A stretch of 64,000 nucleotides of DNA from assembly GCA_040403075.1 (NCBI GenBank), contig JBBALJ010000001.1, positions 32,875-96,874 on the forward strand, in the 5' to 3' direction. Below the pieces are notes generated by a model that was given only the letters and a program-made list of their open reading frames with translations, was not told the origin of the DNA and searched no databases. The DNA is from RGVD01 sp040403075 (lineage in GTDB: Bacteria > Bacteroidota > Bacteroidia > UKL13-3). Below, in pieces: positions 17,668 to 26,145 of this stretch (its first letter is position 1; every line of letters starts with the position of its first letter). The translations under genes and the position numbers were made by a program.

Positions 17668-18826
17668 ATATACTTTTCAACGCCTCTAAAATGATAATAT
17701 TCTCTTCAAACGAACGAGAAGCAATACGCAAAAACTGACCTTCTAAGCCTATTTTATCAGAACATTCTCTAACATAAACTCCATACGAGTATAATAATTT
17801 AATCATTACTTCTGTGGCATTGGAACCATCTGTCAACTCAACTAATGCGAAATTAGCCCTTGATGGGTATACTTTAATGTTTGGTATTCTATTTAATTCA
17901 TTTAGAAACATCAATGTATTCATGATGTATTTTTTACGAACTACATCATACTTTTTTTGAAAATCAGGTCTAGAATACAATTTAAAAAAATAATCAGTTA
18001 AACCAGAAACATTCCATAAATAACCTGTATCTAAAAGTTGTTTTACTTTATTACTATCCATTATTCCATATCCAGCCCTAATACCCGCTATACCAAAATC
18101 TTTAGCCATGCTTTTCACAATAATTAGGTTTGGATATTCTTTTAACCAATTATAGGTATCAATCATTGATAAATCAAGATTTTCATAAGCAAAGTGAATA
18201 AAGCTTTCATCAAGAATTATATTATTCACAAAACTTAATTCTTTTAATAAACGATTGATGCTATCTTTATTAATATAATCCCCATTTGGATTATTTGGAT
18301 TAATAAGAACTATGGTATCCGGTTTCTCTTGTTTTACAAAATCAATATAATTATCAATATCTAGGACATAATTGTTTTCCTTTTTTAATTGATAAAAAAT
18401 AATGTCTTCTTTATTTTTTACATATTCATAATAAGAAGAAAAAGTGGGAATATTCACAATTATTTTGCCATTTAAAAAATTGTGAAGGATGGCTTGGATG
18501 ATTTCTATGGCTCCATTTCCAATAAAAATATTTTCATCAGGAATATTTATATTTTGGGATAAGTATAATGCTATTTCCTTATTTTGAGGAGGATAGGCTT
18601 CGATTATATGATGCAATTTTTTAGTTGAAACCAGTTCTTTTTCAAAAAAATCTATAAAAACTTGTGTAGCATATGGATTTGATAAAAAACAAGCATCAAC
18701 TTTTATCCCAGTACCTCCTATTTCTTCCATCAATGAAATGATACTAGGGGAGTGGCTTCCGCTTTTTGATTTTAGTTCTTTAAATTTATTATAAAAAACT
18801 GCTTCTTCTTTATTTAATCTAATCAT
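17660..18826 (-). CDS. Class I/II (HisC/CobD-like) PLP aminotransferase or decarboxylase
   Basis: The 388-residue fold-type I PLP enzyme has IFIGNGAIEIIQ (cofactor phosphate loop), VLINPNNPNGDYI, the aspartate in NIILDESFIHFA and the Schiff-base lysine region IVKSMAKDFGIAGIRAGYG. The C-terminal arginine lies in QFLRIASRSFEEN. This is the histidinol-phosphate aminotransferase / threonine-phosphate decarboxylase group. With no his or cobalamin genes near and an HAD phosphatase overlapping downstream, a role in making an amino-alcohol or amino-acid substituent for the polysaccharide is more likely. That is inference from context only. Confidence 0.75.
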   Translation of the reverse strand: MIRLNKEEAVFYNKFKELKSKSGSHSPSIISLMEEIGGTGIKVDACFLSNPYATQVFIDFFEKELVSTKKLHHIIEAYPPQNKEIALYLSQNINIPDENIFIGNGAIEIIQAILHNFLNGKIIVNIPTFSSYYEYVKNKEDIIFYQLKKENNYVLDIDNYIDFVKQEKPDTIVLINPNNPNGDYINKDSINRLLKELSFVNNIILDESFIHFAYENLDLSMIDTYNWLKEYPNLIIVKSMAKDFGIAGIRAGYGIMDSNKVKQLLDTGYLWNVSGLTDYFFKLYSRPDFQKKYDVVRKKYIMNTLMFLNELNRIPNIKVYPSRANFALVELTDGSNATEVMIKLLYSYGVYVRECSDKIGLEGQFLRIASRSFEENIIILEALKSIYE

Positions 18827-19934
18827 TATTATTTAATTTAATTATTTTTCCAATATTATCGGATGTAGTAAACTCAACTTCAGGCCATTTTATTAAAATT
18901 CTTTTTATTAGATTTTCAAGTCCTTTTAAATTTATTGTTCTATTATCCTCTAGGAGTTCTCCAATAAAATTAATACGGTGTGAACTTATTATGGCTGGCT
19001 TGTTCCATAAGAAGGCATTATTGATTTCGTGCAGGGTTTTATAATAATCTGTTTTGTCAATTGATGGTTCAAAACTGCAATTTCGAATTAAATAATATTG
19101 ATCCAAATTATTTTTTATCCCTAAATGGTGTCTAATTAATTTTCTCTTATTGTTGTCCGTTTTAGGTAATATTTGATATTTCATACCTTGTAAAAATTCT
19201 ATACCATTTGAGGACAAAGTATAATTTAGTGTTGAATTCCAAATAAAATTATTAGCAATGAAAGATTTAGATCTATATCCAAAAAGTTTTTCAAATAATT
19301 TTAAACCATCAACAATATTATTTGATAACAATTCATCATTTAATGAGTCAAAAGTTGCCTGAATACTCTTTGATAAATTTGGAAAAACGTCATTGCTCAA
19401 ACCCCAAAGATTATTTTCAAACGCTATTTGAAAATGATTGTTAGTTTTAAGTAAATCAAGCCACATTTCAATATTTACATGTTCACGACCATGAAACTGT
19501 GGATAAAATATTTTTTCTTTAATTCCTTGTTGGTAATACTCAAATACCTTATCATGGTTTGGATAATGCTTTAAAGTTTCGGTAAATGGTTCAAAATGGT
19601 ATTCATTGAATTTAGATTCCTTTATTTTTTCAAAATTCGGATTTGCTACCACTGTATTTGCCGTTATTACTGGGTGATTTCCATTTTGATCTTTATATTT
19701 TAATAAAACTTCAAAAAGCAACTCTAAATCTTTATTCGATTCTAAAGAATCAAATTTACAATATGCACTTTTTTCAACGGGAATACCTGCATCTTTAAGT
19801 CTATTGAATACTGTTAATGATGGCATTCTAATACTTCCCCAATCATCAGATTCAAAAACCACTATTTTTCTATTGGTATTAAAACCTTTGTAATTAATTA
19901 AACTGTTACTTATAAATTGTTTAAACGAATTCAC
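18819..19934 (-). CDS. Polysaccharide deacetylase-like (NodB-fold) protein, paralog B
   Basis: The 371-residue protein is a paralog of the one at 7446-8573. It has FESDDWGS with D30-D31, FHGREHVN with H148 and H152, and SSHRINFIGE and KWPEVEFTTS near the C-terminus. The conserved acid pair and HxxxH suggest a divalent-metal deacetylase site of the NodB type. It overlaps the FnlC-like epimerase by 14 bp. Its paralog overlaps the WbuB-like gene in the same way, so each copy directly follows a putative FucNAc gene. No signal peptide is visible. Substrate and exact reaction are unknown; a deacetylase acting on a FucNAc-containing intermediate is one testable idea. Confidence 0.55.
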   Translation of the reverse strand: MNSFKQFISNSLINYKGFNTNRKIVVFESDDWGSIRMPSLTVFNRLKDAGIPVEKSAYCKFDSLESNKDLELLFEVLLKYKDQNGNHPVITANTVVANPNFEKIKESKFNEYHFEPFTETLKHYPNHDKVFEYYQQGIKEKIFYPQFHGREHVNIEMWLDLLKTNNHFQIAFENNLWGLSNDVFPNLSKSIQATFDSLNDELLSNNIVDGLKLFEKLFGYRSKSFIANNFIWNSTLNYTLSSNGIEFLQGMKYQILPKTDNNKRKLIRHHLGIKNNLDQYYLIRNCSFEPSIDKTDYYKTLHEINNAFLWNKPAIISSHRINFIGELLEDNRTINLKGLENLIKRILIKWPEVEFTTSDNIGKIIKLNNND

Positions 19935-21093
19935 TCCAAACTACTCTTTTAATATAATCAGTATAACTAATAATAATACGTACCATTTTATCAGAAACAT
20001 TTGGCATACTGTAATCATTTATAGGTCTAAATTTGCGTTGTTCTGACTTGCTATCAAACTCCAATTGCAAAAGGCCTTGCATAATTCTTTCTGTATTCAA
20101 ACCCACCATCATAACAGCTGTTTCCTCCATAGCTTCTGGTCTTTCATGTGCTTCTCTAATATTTAAAGCAGGGAAATTAAGTATAGATGATTCTTCAGAA
20201 ATTGTTCCACTATCAGATAAAACTGCAAACGAATGCATTTGCAAAGCATTGTAATCGCTAAAACCCATTGGTTTTAAAAATTGCACTTCTGATCTCACTT
20301 CAATCGATTTACTTTCAATCATTTTTCGAGTACGAGGGTGCGTGCTCACAATGATTGGGTAATGGTATTTATCTGCAATGGCATTTAAAGTATTAATTAA
20401 ACCTAAAAAGTTCTTTTCACTATTTATGTTCTCTTCTCTATGTGATGAAACCACAAAGTACTTCTTTTCTTTTAGCCCTAATTTTGAAAGTATATCAGAA
20501 GCTTCAATTTTTTCTTTATAAAAATTCAAAACCTCAAACATTGGAGAACCTGTTTTAATAATTCTATCGGCAGGCAAACCTTCCCTTAGTAAATACTCTC
20601 TAGCAATATCGCTATAAGTCAAATTAATATCAGCAATATGATCTACTATTTTTCTATTTGTTTCCTCAGGCACCCTTTGGTCAAAACACCTATTTCCTGC
20701 TTCCATGTGAAAAATGGGTATGTGTCGTTTTTTGGCTGGAATGGCACACAAACATGAGTTTGTATCTCCCAAAACCATAAATGCATCAGGATTAATTTCA
20801 CCTAATAATGCATCAATTTTTATTAAAATCTGTCCAACCGTTTCAGTAGCTGTTTTACCTGCTGCATTCAGAAAATGATCTGGCTTCCTAATTCCCATAT
20901 CATCAAAAAATATTTGATTCAATTCATAATCATAATTTTGTCCAGTATGAACTATTATATGATCGATTGAAGGAGATTCATCTAATTTGGCCATTACCCT
21001 AGAAAGTCTAATTATTTCTGGTCTAGTGCCAACCACAGTCATTACTTTTAGTTTGGTTACGGGTATTTGGTGATTGGTGATTGGTGTATTCAT
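19921..21093 (-). CDS. fnlC: UDP-N-acetyl-L-fucosamine synthase / UDP-HexNAc 2-epimerase, FnlC/WbjD-like
   Basis: The 390-residue protein is a WecB-like non-hydrolysing 2-epimerase. It shows MTVVGTRPEIIRLSRV at 18-33, HTGQNYDYELNQIFFDD, VLGDTNSCL, HMEAGNRCFDQRVPEETNRK and SSHREENI in order. In the Fnl/Wbj/Cap5 pathway it carries out the last step to UDP-L-FucNAc. FnlB- and FnlA-like genes lie upstream. Residues 5-11 of the N-terminal extension come from a three-fold 7-bp repeat (21067-21087). Homologs usually have only a few residues before KVMTVVGTRPEII, so the extension is extra. Confidence 0.87.
   Translation of the reverse strand: MNTPITNHQIPVTKLKVMTVVGTRPEIIRLSRVMAKLDESPSIDHIIVHTGQNYDYELNQIFFDDMGIRKPDHFLNAAGKTATETVGQILIKIDALLGEINPDAFMVLGDTNSCLCAIPAKKRHIPIFHMEAGNRCFDQRVPEETNRKIVDHIADINLTYSDIAREYLLREGLPADRIIKTGSPMFEVLNFYKEKIEASDILSKLGLKEKKYFVVSSHREENINSEKNFLGLINTLNAIADKYHYPIIVSTHPRTRKMIESKSIEVRSEVQFLKPMGFSDYNALQMHSFAVLSDSGTISEESSILNFPALNIREAHERPEAMEETAVMMVGLNTERIMQGLLQLEFDSKSEQRKFRPINDYSMPNVSDKMVRIIISYTDYIKRVVWSEFV
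21067..21087. repeat. Three tandem 7-bp units in the 5' end of the fnlC-like gene
   Basis: TTGGTGA occurs as TTGGTGA-TTGGTGA-TTGGTGT directly inside codons 3-9 of the FnlC-like gene. A gain or loss of one 7-bp unit would shift the reading frame from the ATG at 21093. The number of units is small, so high slippage is not expected. It is recorded because it lies at a translation start in a surface-glycan gene. Confidence 0.75.
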
Positions 21094-21118
21094 TGTGTTT
21101 TATTTTTTTGTGATTATG

Positions 21119-21219
21119 GCTTACAGCTTTCAATTAGTGGTTTAAAATCAAATGTATTGCTAAAATATTTATTCAATTTTAATACTCTTTTATTAAACTA
21201 ATTGCCGAAAGCTAGCGGC
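21119..21219. repeat. Imperfect inverted repeat between fnlB and fnlC
   Basis: AGCTTTCAATTAG at 21125-21137 is mirrored by CTAATTGCCGAAAGCT at 21198-21213, with a 3-nt interruption and about 60 bp between the arms. It occupies most of the 136-bp gap between the FnlB-like stop and the FnlC-like start. It could be a processing or attenuation structure, or the remnant of a small palindromic element. The match is imperfect and may be chance. Confidence 0.35.
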
Positions 21220-21229
21220 CGATAATCTA

Positions 21230-22360
21230 TTAAACATTCTCAAAAAAAGTATCTGGATCTGCAGGATCGTAAAATTCATTTATCCAAAATATGGTATATA
21301 ATTCTTCTTCTCCATTGTTTTTAATATTGTGTGTGTACCATATCGGCATATCTACATAGGCTGGCTCTTGTCCATCTAAATAAAAATCCAAAACTTCATC
21401 AGTCCCAATTTGCCTTAATTGAATTAATGCCTTTCCCTTAATAACAGCAAATCTCTCAATCTTACGGGTGTGAAAATGATTTCCTCGCGTGATTTGCGGC
21501 AGAGTTGTTGAAAATGAAACCTGACCCCCCACATTTAGCCTTATTATTTCAGTAAAAGCACCTCTTGGATCTTTATGACTTACAAACTTAACAGGGAAAT
21601 GGGTTTTTAAAGGCATATAGCACCTAAAAGTATTGAACAACAAATAATCTAAACTTGATTTCAATTCAGGAATAATTCCACTTTTTTGATACTCGTTATA
21701 AAAAATACTAATCTTATCTAATAATTCAAGTACAGTGATTTCGTGGTTATGCTTAACAAAATAAGTATTGGCAAAACTGCTCTTACTGGTAGCTTCATCA
21801 ATATGCTTAATAAATTCGGTAACAAGTTCTCCTACATAAATTAAATTGATATTTCCATTTGAATCAACTTTTGGTGTTTCACCATGAGATATTTGATGAC
21901 AAAAAGTGGCCACCACAGAATTGTAATAAGGGTGTCCAAAAGGCCCAAAAACATTTGGTATGACTAAACCTGTAAATTGAGCATCATTTTTTTTAGCCCA
22001 ATTAACAAATAATTCTCTTCCTTCCTTTTTGGATTTACCGTAAAGATTGTCTCTTTCTTCCTGAGTAGATGATGAGAACAACACATGTGCTTTCGAAGAA
22101 GTTCTTTCAAGTGATGCAATAAGTTTAGTGACCAAGTCAACATTGGTATCATAAATAACATTTGCATCATTATGTCTGTTCATAGCAGCCAAATGAATTA
22201 TTACATCACAGTTTTCAACAAAAGAATCCATTTTTGAGTCATCATCAAAAAATGATTTTTCAAAAGGTATTCTTTCGTACTTATCTGCAAAAAGTCCTAG
22301 TGTGTTATAGATATGTTTACCAACAAAACCTGCTTGTCCTGTTATTCCAATTTTTATCAT
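21230..22360 (-). CDS. fnlB: FnlB/WbjC/CapF-like bifunctional reductase-epimerase (SDR + cupin)
   Basis: The 376-residue protein has an N-terminal short-chain dehydrogenase domain (about 1-250: IGITGQAGFVGKH, HLAAMNRHND and YGKSKKEGRE with the Tyr-Lys pair). A C-terminal cupin domain (about 260-370) has TRGNHFHTRKIERFAVIKG and the His-rich metal site. This two-domain design is specific to CapF/FnlB/WbjC. That enzyme epimerises and reduces the 4-keto intermediate made by FnlA to UDP-N-acetyl-L-talosamine. Its length matches the family, and fnlA and fnlC homologs flank it. Confidence 0.9.
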   Translation of the reverse strand: MIKIGITGQAGFVGKHIYNTLGLFADKYERIPFEKSFFDDDSKMDSFVENCDVIIHLAAMNRHNDANVIYDTNVDLVTKLIASLERTSSKAHVLFSSSTQEERDNLYGKSKKEGRELFVNWAKKNDAQFTGLVIPNVFGPFGHPYYNSVVATFCHQISHGETPKVDSNGNINLIYVGELVTEFIKHIDEATSKSSFANTYFVKHNHEITVLELLDKISIFYNEYQKSGIIPELKSSLDYLLFNTFRCYMPLKTHFPVKFVSHKDPRGAFTEIIRLNVGGQVSFSTTLPQITRGNHFHTRKIERFAVIKGKALIQLRQIGTDEVLDFYLDGQEPAYVDMPIWYTHNIKNNGEEELYTIFWINEFYDPADPDTFFENV

Positions 22361-22401
22361 ATGTTTTAAATTATATACCTATCATCATTAGCCAATTGGT
22401 T

Positions 22402-22821
22402 TTATAACGCCCAAGTATTTATATCAAATTTAATATTATCAGTAGCTGCTTTTTCAATATCAAAATCCGAAAAAACCAACAATTTAGATTCTTTTTCTAA
22501 TGAAACGATACCATTGGCATATCCAGGAGGTATATGCAAAATTTCACTTTTAGATTCGAATAATGTCAAAGTTTCTACTTTTAATTGTTTGGATGGATTC
22601 TCCCAATTATCAGGCTGAACCAAACCAACAGCGAAACTACCTTTCAAACAATAGAACCATTTGGATTCGAATTGATGTCCTTGCCAAGCTCTCTTTGGGT
22701 TTTCTTCAGAGTTCTCTATCACATAAAACCTCCTAACCTTATCCATGTCAAAATCATTTACATGAAAAAGGCTCCCCCTATTTTCTGTAAAAATCCCACC
22801 TATAATGATTGAGTAAGTCAT
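22402..22821 (-). CDS. Cupin protein, WxcM/RmlC-like sugar epimerase or isomerase
   Basis: The 139-residue single-domain cupin has the RmlC/WxcM-like pattern: FTENRGSLFHVNDF near the start, RAWQGHQFESKWFYCLKGSF with a GH pair, and LHIPPGYANGIVSLE. It lies between the FnlA- and FnlB-like genes with gaps of 11 and 41 bp. WxcM-type cupins often travel with FnlA-type dehydratases. It may be a 3,4-ketoisomerase, a 5-epimerase, or an accessory without strict catalytic role. The HxxxH metal or base set of true RmlC is only partly evident. Confidence 0.72.
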   Translation of the reverse strand: MTYSIIIGGIFTENRGSLFHVNDFDMDKVRRFYVIENSEENPKRAWQGHQFESKWFYCLKGSFAVGLVQPDNWENPSKQLKVETLTLFESKSEILHIPPGYANGIVSLEKESKLLVFSDFDIEKAATDNIKFDINTWAL

Positions 22822-22832
22822 AATAAATTGGC

Positions 22833-23873
22833 TTATTCTGCAAGATGACCAATCGACATATCGCCTAAAACTTCTCGTTTGATAAAAGGCAATTTTAAGA
22901 GTAATTTTTTCATCCCTTCTACACCTTGCTGGGTGGTATTATGCGAATGATAATCCTCTACTTTAGAAATATCCTGCTCTCCTTCAGAGAAATATTGGGC
23001 ATAATTTAAATCCCTATTATCAGCGGGAATTCTGTAAAAATCGCCCATATCTTCCGCTTTCATCATCTCTTCTCTGGTGCATAAAGTCTCATATAATTTT
23101 TCACCATGTCTGGTACCAATAATCTTGATTTCATTATCAACATTACATAATTCTTTCATGGCTTGTGCAAGGTCTCGAATAGTTCCCGCAGGTGCTTTAT
23201 TCACAAATAAATCACCTGAATTACCATGTTCAAAAGCAAACAAAACTAGTTCTACGGCCTCTTCTAATGACATCAGGAAACGGGTCATATTGGGATCAGT
23301 TATAGTAAGTGGCTCACCTTTTTTTATCTGCTTTAAAAACAAGGGTATAACAGAACCTCTTGAAGCCATAACATTACCATATCGCGTTAAACAAACCGTA
23401 GTTTCTGATAAATTTCTGGCAGCAGCAATGGCTACTTTTTCCATAAGGGCTTTCGATATTCCCATGGCATTAATGGGATATGCAGCTTTATCAGTGCTTA
23501 AGCATATTACTTTCTTTACTTTGTTAGCTGCAGCAGCATCAATTACATTTTGTGTACCTAAAACATTTGTTTTAGTTGCTTCTAATGGAAAAAATTCACA
23601 AGATGGAACTTGTTTTAAAGCAGCAGCATGAAATACATAATCGACATCACGCATAGCGCGTTCTATACTTGAATAGTCTCTTACATCACCAATATAATAT
23701 TTTATCTTATCATTTTTTAATTGGTTGCGCATGTCATCTTGTTTTTTTTCATCACGTGAAAAAATTCGAATTTCGCTAAAGTAGTCAGTAGGTAAAAAAT
23801 GATTTAAAACCGCATTGCCAAATGATCCTGTACCTCCAGTTATTAGTAAAGTTTTTCTAGTAATATTGCTCAT
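22833..23873 (-). CDS. fnlA: UDP-GlcNAc 4,6-dehydratase/5-epimerase, FnlA/WbjB/CapE-like
   Basis: The 346-residue extended SDR has GGTGSFGNAV near 13-22 and HAAALKQVPSCEFFP. Its active-site block STDKAAYPINAMGISKALMEK has Met in place of the usual Tyr, as in this family. MTRFLMSLEEAV and GTRHGEKLYETL follow. This is the inverting dehydratase that converts UDP-GlcNAc to the 4-keto-6-deoxy-L-hexose, the first step to UDP-L-FucNAc. FnlB- and FnlC-like genes follow downstream. It is the only complete UDP-HexNAc dehydratase found in the window. Confidence 0.9.
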   Translation of the reverse strand: MSNITRKTLLITGGTGSFGNAVLNHFLPTDYFSEIRIFSRDEKKQDDMRNQLKNDKIKYYIGDVRDYSSIERAMRDVDYVFHAAALKQVPSCEFFPLEATKTNVLGTQNVIDAAAANKVKKVICLSTDKAAYPINAMGISKALMEKVAIAAARNLSETTVCLTRYGNVMASRGSVIPLFLKQIKKGEPLTITDPNMTRFLMSLEEAVELVLFAFEHGNSGDLFVNKAPAGTIRDLAQAMKELCNVDNEIKIIGTRHGEKLYETLCTREEMMKAEDMGDFYRIPADNRDLNYAQYFSEGEQDISKVEDYHSHNTTQQGVEGMKKLLLKLPFIKREVLGDMSIGHLAE

Positions 23874-23878
23874 ACTTT

Positions 23879-25123
23879 TTATTTAATCAAGTTTAGAATA
23901 GATATGTTATTTTCTATAAACAATGGTGTTCCGACAAAAGGTAAAAATAAATTAACGCTCATGTAAGGGATACCGTATCTTACTTGCACAATTGCTAATG
24001 TCATCAGAGCACCAAACCCCAATAATGTTGTAAAATGAGTACGCTTCATTTTATAATAGCTAAAAAGTTGAATCAAAGTTAAACAAGCTGCCACTTGATA
24101 CAAAAGCAAGAATCTTGAATTAAATGAATGTATATCACTACCTAAATTGGTAATAGACAAAACAAAAATTGAAAATAAAAATATGTTGTTTAGCTTTTCG
24201 GTATTGATGTATTTTTTATAGTCAAGAAAAATAAGCACAAATAATAGAATATACTTACATATCTTTTGGTATTGAAGAAGAATAAATAAGCCAGTTTCCG
24301 TTTCCTCTTTAATTAAGTCTTTATAATAATCATCAGAATAGGTTAAAGCCCTCTGTTGCACAGAACCGCTTAGCGAATCACCATAAGCATTGATATATTG
24401 AGAAAGGACACCTTCGATTATAAACGAAGCTATGAGTATGGAATAATAAACCTTTTTGTTCTTGGGTAAATAATGAAACAGCAATATTAAAGCTATAAAA
24501 ATAAAGAAGCTAAAATGAATTAGACCTGAGAAAATGCAAATAAATAGGTATTTTCTCTCTCCCTTAATCAGCAATCCAAACATCCCTAAAATAAATGTCA
24601 TAAAGGCCACATACCATCTAAAATGATTAATGTCAAATATTGGTATTAAAAGGGCTACATAAAACAAATATATTCTGGAATTGATATTTGGAAATTCATT
24701 AAAAATATTTATTAAGAATTTAAAAATTAACACGATATAGGTGCTAAAAATTAGAGAAAAAACAACAAACAAAAAATCTTTGTTATCAGTAAATCTAGAT
24801 AGAATAAAATATAGAGTGGGTAAAAACAAATCTGCGGCATCATCATTCCCTTCAGTTTCTTTGACGAAAATTGCCATGATATAGTTTATGAAATCACCAA
24901 AGTCTCTTTTATGCATTTGTTGAAACATTTCTATATATGAATTGGCGTCAGCAAATTCATCGGGGACAATAAAAGAGTAACCAAAAAGCATCGAAAATAA
25001 AATTACGATTAGTCTTGCGCCTTTATTTTCAATATTTGAGTATGCCTTGGATAATCCAAAAACTGGCCAAAATACAAAGAGAACTAAATTTTCTTTAAAA
25101 TCGTAATTTTTTTTTAAATTCAA
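23879..25123 (-). CDS. wzy: EpsG-like polysaccharide polymerase (Wzy)
   Basis: The 414-residue polytopic protein has about ten hydrophobic segments and a large periplasmic-type loop. The DINHFRWYVAFMTFILGMFGLLIKG stretch and the SGLIHFSFFIFIALI stretch are typical of EpsG/Wzy proteins. These link lipid-bound repeat units in the periplasm. It lies next to the flippase and a transferase gene, as expected for Wzy, and overlaps the upstream gene by 4 bp. Sequence conservation in this family is low, so the call rests on topology, these segments and context. Confidence 0.78.
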   Translation of the reverse strand: MNLKKNYDFKENLVLFVFWPVFGLSKAYSNIENKGARLIVILFSMLFGYSFIVPDEFADANSYIEMFQQMHKRDFGDFINYIMAIFVKETEGNDDAADLFLPTLYFILSRFTDNKDFLFVVFSLIFSTYIVLIFKFLINIFNEFPNINSRIYLFYVALLIPIFDINHFRWYVAFMTFILGMFGLLIKGERKYLFICIFSGLIHFSFFIFIALILLFHYLPKNKKVYYSILIASFIIEGVLSQYINAYGDSLSGSVQQRALTYSDDYYKDLIKEETETGLFILLQYQKICKYILLFVLIFLDYKKYINTEKLNNIFLFSIFVLSITNLGSDIHSFNSRFLLLYQVAACLTLIQLFSYYKMKRTHFTTLLGFGALMTLAIVQVRYGIPYMSVNLFLPFVGTPLFIENNISILNLIK

Positions 25124-26145
25124 AATATTATTTGATTAATTGATGTAATGGTTTTTATGTGTTGGGTTGGATTATACGGATTTAATTGTTTAATAGCAAA
25201 ATTCCATGGCATTAAATTCATGGTATAGTAAAATTTACAATCCAAATTGTTATTTAATAATGCAGTAGACCAAGCGCTCAATACAATGCTTTTCTTTAGC
25301 TGCAAAATATAAAGTTCAGCAGGTATCATGTTTTCAATTATTTCAGCATTTAATTCTCGAACAAAGCTATTTTTCACATCAATATTGGCAAGCGGGTGTA
25401 TTTTTATATACATCTTACAATTTTCACCCATTTTAATCCTCAAATCTTTTAAAAGATTCATTTCCTCAACTTTAAATTCATCGTATGGCAAAGCTTGGTG
25501 CACATAAAAAATAACATTGGAAGTATAACCTAATGCCTTTTCAGAATTTAATTTAAATATATTAAAAAGTTCAATCTTAGTATTTTCATTACTTAAAACG
25601 GGAATAGTTTTGATAAATTTGTTAAATTTATTCTCGAACGATTCAGGATTGGTTAACCATATTTCAGTAATTTGTTTGCTTGATGCATATTTATATATTT
25701 CGAACAAATACAAGGAATTTAACATCAATCCAAACTTAAACAATGATTTATATCCACTTATTGTATTTCTAATGGTTGATATAAATTCATGTTTTTTATT
25801 TACTTTGGTATAAGGCTTAAGTCCATCTTGCACCAAGGCAATTTTCGTTTTTTTGAGTTTTACCATTAAATATACCATCAATGGTTCATCTTCATTGAAA
25901 ATAAAAACTTTTTCTACTCCTACATTTATCGTTTTATTTACAATATCAACTAATTCTGCAGAGTCCATTTTGACAGAAATTATTTCACAATTATTTGATT
26001 GGTAATTACAATCGAAATTCAACCTTTTCTCAGAAGCAATTGCGTATATTTTTATCAAGTCATACTGCTTGGCTATTTCCTTTTGGATAATATAGGAAGT
26101 GAGCAAATGATATTCGGTGTATGTAAAAAAAACTGCTTTTTTCAT
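25120..26145 (-). CDS. Putative sialyltransferase-like (GT-B) transferase for the nonulosonate
   Basis: The 341-residue soluble protein resembles bacterial sialyltransferases and polysialyltransferases in motif order. A D/E-D/E-G-like element appears as LVQDGLKPY near 120. An HP element occurs as MYIKIHPLAN near 245. A Ser-rich element appears as VLSAWSTALLN near 285, where these families have an S-S/T pair. Transferases of this kind use CMP-nonulosonates, and the locus contains a full activation set for one (27433-33029). It is the only gene here that could fill that role. Overall similarity to a named GT family could not be tested, so this remains a motif-based proposal. Confidence 0.55.
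   Translation of the reverse strand: MKKAVFFTYTEYHLLTSYIIQKEIAKQYDLIKIYAIASEKRLNFDCNYQSNNCEIISVKMDSAELVDIVNKTINVGVEKVFIFNEDEPLMVYLMVKLKKTKIALVQDGLKPYTKVNKKHEFISTIRNTISGYKSLFKFGLMLNSLYLFEIYKYASSKQITEIWLTNPESFENKFNKFIKTIPVLSNENTKIELFNIFKLNSEKALGYTSNVIFYVHQALPYDEFKVEEMNLLKDLRIKMGENCKMYIKIHPLANIDVKNSFVRELNAEIIENMIPAELYILQLKKSIVLSAWSTALLNNNLDCKFYYTMNLMPWNFAIKQLNPYNPTQHIKTITSINQIIF

Noticed and set aside
22585..23631. Plus-strand reading frames of 75 and 184 codons opposite the cupin and fnlA-like genes.
   Set aside because: They are mirror frames of well-supported minus-strand enzymes, with no recognisable motif and no start signals.
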